A stretch of 7,924 nt of DNA from Actinomycetota bacterium. GTDB lineage: Bacteria > Actinomycetota > Actinomycetes > Nanopelagicales > Nanopelagicaceae. This document shows, in pieces, positions 1 to 6,074 of this stretch (position 1 is its first letter; every line of letters starts with the position of its first letter). The notes under the pieces are model-generated. The model worked only from the letters and a program-made list of their open reading frames with translations, had not been told where the DNA came from and did not search any database. The stretch spans positions 1 to 7,924 of the forward strand of contig WLJF01000024.1 of assembly GCA_009701945.1 (NCBI GenBank), read 5' to 3'. The position numbers were made by a program, and so were the translations under genes.

Positions 1-1
1 A

Positions 2-1396
<1,395 letters not shown>

Positions 1397-1398
<2 letters not shown>

Positions 1399-1402
1399 GG
1401 AG
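1397..1402 (+). promoter_or_regulatory. Shine-Dalgarno of the mycoredoxin-like gene, overlapping the dapB stop
   Basis: AGGGAG begins within the dapB TAG and leaves 6 bases to the ATG at 1409. It decides the start: an in-frame TTG at 1382 would add nine residues that lie within the dapB coding region and are not typical of redoxins. Confidence 0.65.
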
Positions 1403-1408
1403 ATTGAA

Positions 1409-1666
1409 ATGGCACACGCAGATATCACAATGTATGGCGCTGATTGGTGCGGAGATTGCCGTCGCTCAAAGCGTCTTCTTGAAGAGCTTGATGTTCAAGT
1501 CAATCACATTGATGTGGAAGCAGATCCATCAGCTGCTGCCAAAGTGCAAGAGATCAATGGGGGAGCGAAATCAATTCCCGTACTCGTCTTCTCTGATGGA
1601 ACTCATATGACTGAACCTTCAGATAATGACTTGAAGGCAAAGCTCACATCCCTTGGAATTATCTAG
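1409..1666 (+). CDS. Mycoredoxin-like small glutaredoxin (CxxC)
   Basis: This is a small cytoplasmic thiol-disulfide oxidoreductase of the thioredoxin fold, 85 residues long. An early beta strand leads to the active site W13-C14-G-D-C17, followed by the basic R18-R-S-K21. A probable cis-proline is at 57 (SIPV). The C-terminal part, INGGAKSIPVLVFSDGT and on to KAKL, resembles what I recall of mycobacterial mycoredoxin-1 (VNGG, VPT, FADGS, KAKL). Mycoredoxins reduce mycothiol mixed disulfides with the first cysteine, but mycothiol production cannot be seen here, so the electron donor is inferred. The CGDC motif differs from the CGYC I recall for Mrx1. An NrdH-type redoxin or a general glutaredoxin are alternatives; no ribonucleotide reductase gene is nearby. 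The start is fixed by a good Shine-Dalgarno. The stop overlaps that of azlD on the other strand. Confidence 0.87.
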   Translation: MAHADITMYGADWCGDCRRSKRLLEELDVQVNHIDVEADPSAAAKVQEINGGAKSIPVLVFSDGTHMTEPSDNDLKAKLTSLGII

Positions 1667-1968
1667 ATTCTATAAATCACAGCTGATGTGATGGCTGCAG
1701 AGATAACCACCACGAAGTAGGGCGCTTTAAGGCTGAGTGCAATCAGAGCAACTGCAACTCCTGCAAGACGCTGATCGATGACCCACTTACCTTTCTCAGT
1801 AATTGTCTGCACTCCGACAAGTGCGCTTAAGAGTGCAATAGGAATCAGCGTGTTAATTCTCAGCATGCGAGGGTTGGTCAAATACTTTTCGGGAATTGAG
1901 TGCCCGAGATATTTAAGGGTAAAAGCAATAGCGCTTGTTCCTAGAACTCCTATCCACAACGCATTCAT
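1663..1968 (-). CDS. azlD: AzlD-type small subunit of branched-chain amino acid exporter
   Basis: This is a 101-residue, very hydrophobic protein with about four membrane segments, roughly residues 3-21, 38-57, 66-83 and 84-100. Charged linkers between them include the short EKYLTNPRMLR before the second helix. That pattern and size are typical of AzlD (E. coli YgaH-like) subunits, which act with AzlC (YgaZ-like) to export branched-chain amino acids; azlCD confers azaleucine resistance in Bacillus when overexpressed. The ATG at 1968 overlaps the azlC stop as ATGA and has a Shine-Dalgarno 7 bases upstream. A TTG at 1983 would add five residues and is less likely. The gene ends tail to tail with the redoxin gene, sharing four bases. 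Family assignment rests on size, hydrophobicity and the azlC partner; the transported substrate is inferred. Confidence 0.85.
   Translation of the reverse strand: MNALWIGVLGTSAIAFTLKYLGHSIPEKYLTNPRMLRINTLIPIALLSALVGVQTITEKGKWVIDQRLAGVAVALIALSLKAPYFVVVISAAITSAVIYRI
1676..1692. repeat. Perfect 6-bp inverted repeat near the convergent redoxin/azlD ends
   Basis: ATCACA (1676-1681) and TGTGAT (1687-1692) are exact inverted copies with a 5-base spacer. They lie 9 bases past the redoxin stop and inside the last codons of azlD. A hairpin is possible on either strand, but the stem is AT-rich and has no U run behind it on the plus strand. Read from azlD it is followed by TTATAG, so a terminator role is weak at best. 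Confidence 0.35.
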
Positions 1969-2633
1969 GAGCGCACCTTCCAACCAAATGCAACTGCAAG
2001 CAATGCCGTGGCAATAATCGGAAGACCTGCAGAAATGATGGGGCTTAAGACAATTGCCAGAATGACGGCAGATGCTGCAAGTGTGCGTTCAAACTTTCCG
2101 AGCAACCTGGGCCAGACAAGTCCTAGAAATGCAGCAGGAACAGCGGCATCAAGGCCCCACGCAGAAGGATTGCCCATTGCTTGTGCACCAAGTGCGCCAA
2201 GTAATGTGAAGAAGTTCCAGAAGAGATAAACGCCAAAGCCGGTCAACCAGAAGCCTTGTTTCATGGCATCGATGCCAAGATCTTCTTGGCCGATTGCAAC
2301 GCCAGTTGATTCATCGATGGTTACTTGTGCTGCGATGACGCGCTTTACGCCACGCACTTTAAGAAGTGGTGCCATGCGCAATCCATAGAGTCCGTTACGA
2401 ATTCCAAGAAGGGAGGCAGTTGCAATTCCTGAAATTGCGCTTCCACCTGCGCCCATTACTCCAACGATCGCAAATTGTGATGCACCAGAGAAGGTGAGAA
2501 GTGAGAGGAGGCAGGTCTGAAGGATTGAAAATCCAGCTGCGATAGAAGCTGCTCCAAAAGCGGTTCCATAGAGGCCGACTGTGAAGGAGACGCTCAGACT
2601 TTGCGTTGCGGTGGCGCGGTTCACTTTGGACAC
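1965..2633 (-). CDS. azlC: AzlC-type branched-chain amino acid permease (large subunit)
   Basis: This multi-spanning inner-membrane protein is the large subunit of the AzlCD exporter. Family-like marks are the early LSVSFTVGLYGTAFGAAS helix, the FSGASQFA segment (compare FAGASQF/FAGAAQF in the family), the RNGLYGLRMAPLL segment after the third helix, and VTIDEST, which corresponds to the conserved T-DE region. Two further hydrophobic stretches follow near the C-terminus. I chose the GTG at 2633 (222 residues), which puts V/M-SKVNRATATQSLS at the N-terminus. The frame stays open to a GTG at 2693, but that adds 20 residues with a run of four prolines, unlike the family, and would abut thyX with no spacer. 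A GTG at 2624 is also possible. No convincing Shine-Dalgarno precedes any of them, so the start is uncertain. The gene is divergent from thyX and overlaps azlD by ATGA. Confidence 0.9.
   Translation of the reverse strand: MSKVNRATATQSLSVSFTVGLYGTAFGAASIAAGFSILQTCLLSLLTFSGASQFAIVGVMGAGGSAISGIATASLLGIRNGLYGLRMAPLLKVRGVKRVIAAQVTIDESTGVAIGQEDLGIDAMKQGFWLTGFGVYLFWNFFTLLGALGAQAMGNPSAWGLDAAVPAAFLGLVWPRLLGKFERTLAASAVILAIVLSPIISAGLPIIATALLAVAFGWKVRS
1976..1981 (-). promoter_or_regulatory. Shine-Dalgarno for azlD inside azlC
   Basis: Read on the minus strand this is GGAAGG, within the last codons of azlC and 7 bases before the azlD ATG at 1968. Together with the ATGA overlap it favours the 101-residue form of AzlD and indicates translational coupling of the two subunits. 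Confidence 0.6.
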
Positions 2634-2693
2634 GCGGTTATTGTGCCCTAGATATCCGAAGGGTGGAGGGGGGTTGAAAGATAAGGTGCGCAC
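2634..2693. promoter_or_regulatory. Divergent azlC-thyX intergenic region
   Basis: This 60-base gap between two divergent starts should carry promoters for both directions. It holds a G-rich block on the plus strand (2661-2673) and the thyX -10 candidate at 2682-2687. On the minus strand CACAAT (2640-2645, reverse complement) sits 6 bases before the chosen azlC GTG, a poor but correctly placed -10 match. I see no clear -35 for either gene. The extent depends on the azlC start; with GTG 2693 the gap would vanish. Confidence 0.5.
2682..2687 (+). promoter_or_regulatory. Candidate -10 element of thyX (leaderless geometry)
   Basis: TAAGGT fits the actinobacterial -10 pattern TAnnnT and ends 6 bases before the thyX ATG at 2694, so transcription would begin at or next to the start codon. 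The same bases contain AAGG at Shine-Dalgarno distance (7 bases), so a ribosome-binding role is an equally open reading for this gene alone. Confidence 0.45.
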
Positions 2694-3413
2694 ATGTCTG
2701 AGACCGTAATATTTAGAGACGATGTATCCGTCGAACTCATCAAAGCTAGCGCTAGCGATGCTGATGTCATTTGGGCCGCTCGCGTATCAACTGCCGGCGA
2801 GCAATCGATGGATGAGATTGGTGAGGATCCGGCTCGTTCTGCTGGGTTGATTAATTACCTCGCACGCGAACGCCATGGCTCACCGTTCGAACACACCTCG
2901 ATGACATTCTTTATCTCAGCTCCGATCTTTGTATTCCGCGAATTTATGCGCCATCGCATCGCTTCCTATAACGAAGAATCTGGTCGCTATCGCGAACTCA
3001 AGCCAGTCTTTTACATTCCCTCCAAGGAACGTAAATTGATTCAAGTTGGCAAAACCGGTGCATATACATTTGTTGATGGAACGAAAGAGCAATTTGATAT
3101 CACAGTAGCTGCGATGAAAGAGGCATACCTCGTTGCCTACGATTCATATCAGAAGATGCTTGAGGCAGGCGTTGCTCGTGAAGTAGCTCGCGCAGTGCTT
3201 CCTGTTGCTACCTACTCTTCCATGTATGTGACTATGAATGCGCGCGCATTGATGAATTTCCTATCACTTCGCACAGCGCGCGAGGGTTCACATTTTCCTA
3301 GCTATCCGCAACGTGAAATTGAGATGGTGGCTGAAAAAATGGAAGCCGAATTCGCGAAATTAATGCCTCTTACATACGGGGCATTTGAAAAATCTGGTCG
3401 TATCGCGCCTTAA
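2694..3413 (+). CDS. thyX: Flavin-dependent thymidylate synthase ThyX
   Basis: ThyX methylates dUMP to dTMP using methylene-tetrahydrofolate with FAD/NADPH, and releases tetrahydrofolate rather than dihydrofolate as ThyA does. The diagnostic RHRX7S signature is complete: R86-H-R88, then IASYNEE, then S96, continuing GRYRE. HGSPFEHTSM at 61-70 and the C-terminal FLSLRTAREGSHFPSYPQREI are also family-like. The 239 residues are close to the usual length (about 250 in Mycobacterium), and nothing appears missing. The gene is divergent from azlC and is followed after 16 bases by dapA; thyX-dapA adjacency is conserved in actinobacteria, including Mycobacterium. A 12-base palindrome lies in its early coding sequence (2745-2756). 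ATG 2694 is chosen for its position directly after the -10/AAGG element. I cannot tell from this window whether the organism also has thyA. Confidence 0.97.
   Translation: MSETVIFRDDVSVELIKASASDADVIWAARVSTAGEQSMDEIGEDPARSAGLINYLARERHGSPFEHTSMTFFISAPIFVFREFMRHRIASYNEESGRYRELKPVFYIPSKERKLIQVGKTGAYTFVDGTKEQFDITVAAMKEAYLVAYDSYQKMLEAGVAREVARAVLPVATYSSMYVTMNARALMNFLSLRTAREGSHFPSYPQREIEMVAEKMEAEFAKLMPLTYGAFEKSGRIAP
2745..2756. repeat. 12-bp perfect palindrome in the early thyX coding region
   Basis: GCTAGCGCTAGC is both a perfect palindrome and two tandem copies of GCTAGC. It encodes Ala-Ser-Ala-Ser (ThyX residues 18-21), starting 51 bases after the thyX ATG. It may be only repeated alanine and serine codons, or an operator-like site. 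Confidence 0.5.
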
Positions 3414-3417
3414 GCGA

Positions 3418-3423
3418 TAAGAT
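3418..3423 (+). promoter_or_regulatory. Candidate -10 element of dapA (leaderless geometry)
   Basis: TAAGAT lies in the 16-base thyX-dapA gap, 6 bases before the dapA ATG at 3430. It fits TAnnnT, and the gap has no good Shine-Dalgarno. This suggests dapA may have its own leaderless transcript besides readthrough from thyX. No good -35 is seen, which is common for actinobacterial promoters. Confidence 0.45.
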
Positions 3424-3429
3424 GACCAA

Positions 3430-4326
3430 ATGAGTACGCACGCGCCTTTCGGTCGACTTCTCACCGCAATGGTGACCCCCTTCGATAATGATGGGGCAAT
3501 TGACTGGGCTGGCGTTGAAAAACTTGCACAACATCTCGTTGATACTGGCCATGACGGTATTGCAGTCAATGGCACAACAGGTGAAGCACCAACGACAAAG
3601 TCCTCTGAGAAGCTCGAGATCATCAAAGTTGTGAAGAAAGTTGTTGGTCCAAAGATTCAGGTTCTCTCAGGTGCTGGCGATAATGAAACTGCTTACACAG
3701 TCGAGCAAGCAAAGCGCTCACAAGATGCTGGTGCAGATGGGCTTCTCGTCGTTACTCCGTATTACAACAAACCACCACAAGCTGGAATTGAGGCGCACTT
3801 TCGCGCAGTTGCTGCTGTAACTGACTTGCCGATCATGATGTATGACATTCCAGGCCGCACAGGCGTTGAAATTGAATCTGACACCATCGTCAAACTCTTT
3901 GAATCAGTAAAGAACATCGTTGCTCTTAAAGATGCAAAGGGAAATATCGCTGCTACTTCATGGGTCATTAAGCGCTGCGGAATTCCTGTGTATTCAGGTG
4001 ATGACATCTTGAACTTGCCTTTCCTCTCAGTAGGCGCAGTGGGCTTTGTCTCTGTCTGTGGCCACACAGTGGGACTTCAACTCAAAGCGATGCTCGATGC
4101 TTGGTTTGCAGGAGATGCAACTAAAGCACTTGAGATTCATCAGCAACTCTTGCCAGTATTCACCGGCACATTCCGCACACAAGGTGCAATTTTGACCAAG
4201 GCAGCTATGTCTCTCATGGGGCTACCCGGAGGAACAACACGTCTGCCACTCGTTGATGCAACCGAAGCACAGATCGAACAATTACGTAAAGATCTCACTG
4301 CCGGTGGCGTCACGCTAAAGAATTAA
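3430..4326 (+). CDS. dapA: 4-hydroxy-tetrahydrodipicolinate synthase DapA
   Basis: DapA condenses pyruvate with aspartate semialdehyde, the entry step of diaminopimelate/lysine synthesis. The protein has 298 residues, the normal size, and reads as an intact TIM-barrel aldolase. Visible active-site parts are NGTTGE at 48-53 (catalytic-triad threonine), the tyrosines in TPYYNKP at 109-115, Y138 in MYDIPGRTG with R143 for the substrate carboxylate, and the Schiff-base lysine K167 in IVALKDAKGN. Lysine feedback cannot be judged by eye. ATG 3430 is chosen because the sequence after it matches the usual short N-terminus (FGRLLTAMVTPF). The gene follows thyX and precedes rnj by 12 bases, as in Mycobacterium, and its pathway partner dapB is upstream. 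No lysine riboswitch can fit in the 16-base upstream gap. Confidence 0.97.
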   Translation: MSTHAPFGRLLTAMVTPFDNDGAIDWAGVEKLAQHLVDTGHDGIAVNGTTGEAPTTKSSEKLEIIKVVKKVVGPKIQVLSGAGDNETAYTVEQAKRSQDAGADGLLVVTPYYNKPPQAGIEAHFRAVAAVTDLPIMMYDIPGRTGVEIESDTIVKLFESVKNIVALKDAKGNIAATSWVIKRCGIPVYSGDDILNLPFLSVGAVGFVSVCGHTVGLQLKAMLDAWFAGDATKALEIHQQLLPVFTGTFRTQGAILTKAAMSLMGLPGGTTRLPLVDATEAQIEQLRKDLTAGGVTLKN

Positions 4327-4338
4327 CGCACTTTCTTT

Positions 4339-6024
4339 ATGACACAACATCCCCATCCCAACCTCGGCACTCCAGGCAAGCTTGCTAATGGGGGATTGCG
4401 CATAGTTGCACTCGGTGGAATCTCTGAAATCGGTCGCAATATGACTGTCTATGAGACCAATGGCAAGCTACTTATTATCGATTGCGGCGTTCTCTTTCCT
4501 GAAGATAATCAACCAGGAATTGATCTAATCCTTCCTGACTTTAGTTATATCCGTGATCGCCTTGATGATGTTGTTGGACTATTTCTTACACATGGCCATG
4601 AAGACCATATCGGCGCAGTTCCTTATCTCTTGCGCGAACGTGGGGATATTCCTGTCTATGGATCAGCGCTGACCATTGCTTTAATTGCAGCAAAATGTAA
4701 AGAGCACCGCATCTCACCTCTTACTCATGAAGTCCGCGAAGGCAATCGCGAAGATGTGGGCCCCTTCGAACTTGAATTCATTGCAGTCAATCACTCCATT
4801 CCTGATGCACTTGCTGTTGCTGTCCACACCAAGGCTGGAACAGTTCTACACACCGGTGATTTCAAGATGGATCAGTTGCCACTTGATGGTCGCATTACAG
4901 ACCTTCGCACCTTTGCACGCTTAGGCGAAGAAGGCGTGGATCTCTTCCTCGTTGATTCAACGAATGCCGATGTTCCTGGATTTACTCCATCTGAGCGCGA
5001 GATCATGCCAGCGCTCAATAGAGTGATTGCATCCACTAAACGTCGAGTCATCGTTGCATCGTTCTCTTCTCATGTGCACCGCGTTCAGCAAGTCATTGAT
5101 ACCGCGGCTCTGCATGATCGCAGGGTGGCATTTATTGGCCGCTCCATGATTCGCAATATGAAGATTGCGCAAGATATGGGCTATCTCAATGTGCCATCAG
5201 GAATTCTCTTTGATGCACGCGAGCTCGATAATTACGATGATCGCGTAGTACTTATCTGTACTGGTTCTCAAGGTGAACCAATGGCCGCACTCTCTCGTAT
5301 GGCAAATGGTGATCACCAGATTCGAGTGGGCGATGGCGACACAGTGATCTTGGCTTCTTCTCTCATTCCAGGGAATGAGAACTCTGTCTTTAGAGTGATT
5401 AACGAACTCACACGCTTTGGTGCCAAGGTGGTCCACAAAGCTAATGCAATGGTGCATGTTTCAGGCCATGCTGCAGCAGGTGAACTTCTCTATTGCTACA
5501 ACATCGTAAAACCTAAGTATGTGCTTCCTGTTCATGGTGAGTGGCGCCACCTCAAGGCCAATGCTGAGATTGCAATTCAAGCGGGTGTGCCACGCGAGAA
5601 TGCATTTATTATTGAAAATGGAATTGTTGTAGATCTCGTTAACCATGAGGCAGAAGTTGTTGGCTCTGTTCCATGCGGATTCGTCTATGTCGATGGCCAC
5701 AGTATTGGTGACATTACAGAGTCATCACTGAAAGACCGTCGCATTCTGGGAGAAGAAGGATTTATCTCAGTCATTGTTGTTATTGAATCGCAGACTGGAA
5801 AGATTGTTGCTGGCCCTGATATTCATGCTCGAGGATTTAATGAAGATGAAGCGCTCTTTGATGAGGTTCGAGGACAAATCGAGAAGGCGCTAACAGCTGC
5901 AGTTGCAGATGGAGTAAATGGAACTCATCAACTTTCACAAGTAGTACGTAGAACTATCGGTAGTTGGGTCGGTCAAAAACACCGCCGCCGTCCGATGATC
6001 GTTCCCGTTGTCGTTGAGGTCTAA
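4339..6024 (+). CDS. rnj: Ribonuclease J (metallo-beta-lactamase / beta-CASP)
   Basis: RNase J is a cytoplasmic enzyme with 5'-3' exonuclease and endonuclease activity in mRNA decay and rRNA maturation. The 561 residues are close to the length in other actinobacteria. The N-terminal metallo-beta-lactamase domain has the zinc motif HGHEDH at 85-90, NHSIPD with H152, and HTGDFK with D174. The beta-CASP domain follows (about 215-365, including LICTGSQGEPMA at 305-316). Then come SGHAAAGE with H377 and VLPVHGEWRH with H399. A C-terminal domain rich in beta structure ends in VPVVVEV. The N-terminus (HPHPNLG then GGLRIVALGG) matches actinobacterial relatives, supporting ATG 4339. The 12 bases upstream are pyrimidine-rich with no Shine-Dalgarno and no TAnnnT at leaderless distance, so initiation on a dapA-rnj mRNA is unusual. 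ftsK begins 50 bases downstream. Confidence 0.96.
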   Translation: MTQHPHPNLGTPGKLANGGLRIVALGGISEIGRNMTVYETNGKLLIIDCGVLFPEDNQPGIDLILPDFSYIRDRLDDVVGLFLTHGHEDHIGAVPYLLRERGDIPVYGSALTIALIAAKCKEHRISPLTHEVREGNREDVGPFELEFIAVNHSIPDALAVAVHTKAGTVLHTGDFKMDQLPLDGRITDLRTFARLGEEGVDLFLVDSTNADVPGFTPSEREIMPALNRVIASTKRRVIVASFSSHVHRVQQVIDTAALHDRRVAFIGRSMIRNMKIAQDMGYLNVPSGILFDARELDNYDDRVVLICTGSQGEPMAALSRMANGDHQIRVGDGDTVILASSLIPGNENSVFRVINELTRFGAKVVHKANAMVHVSGHAAAGELLYCYNIVKPKYVLPVHGEWRHLKANAEIAIQAGVPRENAFIIENGIVVDLVNHEAEVVGSVPCGFVYVDGHSIGDITESSLKDRRILGEEGFISVIVVIESQTGKIVAGPDIHARGFNEDEALFDEVRGQIEKALTAAVADGVNGTHQLSQVVRRTIGSWVGQKHRRRPMIVPVVVEV

Positions 6025-6061
6025 GACGGCGCGCCTACGGGCTTGAAAAATACCCTCCACC

Positions 6062-6067
6062 TAAGAT
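6062..6067 (+). promoter_or_regulatory. Candidate -10 element of ftsK (leaderless geometry)
   Basis: TAAGAT lies in the 50-base rnj-ftsK gap, 7 bases before the GTG at 6075. The only purine tract (GAAGG, 6069-6073) is 1 base from the start, too close to act as a Shine-Dalgarno. A TTGAAA at 6043-6048 is only 13 bases from the hexamer, too short for a standard -35 spacing. Confidence 0.45.
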
Positions 6068-6074
6068 TGAAGGT

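Noticed and set aside
1676..1692. ATCACA-N5-TGTGAT considered as a CRP-type operator
   Set aside because: The CRP consensus is TGTGA-N6-TCACA; here the arms are in the opposite order and the spacer is 5. It also lies at gene ends rather than at a promoter.
3414..3429. Lysine riboswitch upstream of dapA
   Set aside because: Only 16 bases separate thyX from dapA, far too short for the aptamer, and the preceding bases are conserved ThyX coding sequence.
6026..6050. GGCGCGCC palindrome after rnj considered as a transcription terminator
   Set aside because: The 8-bp palindrome has no loop and no proper T tract after it; the following A-rich stretch is on the wrong strand for an rnj terminator.
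3385..6051. Shared 9-mer TTGAAAAAT upstream of dapA (3385-3393) and ftsK (6043-6051), considered as a common -35 region
   Set aside because: Its distance to the -10 candidates differs (27 versus 13 bases), neither suits a standard promoter, and the dapA copy is thyX coding sequence.
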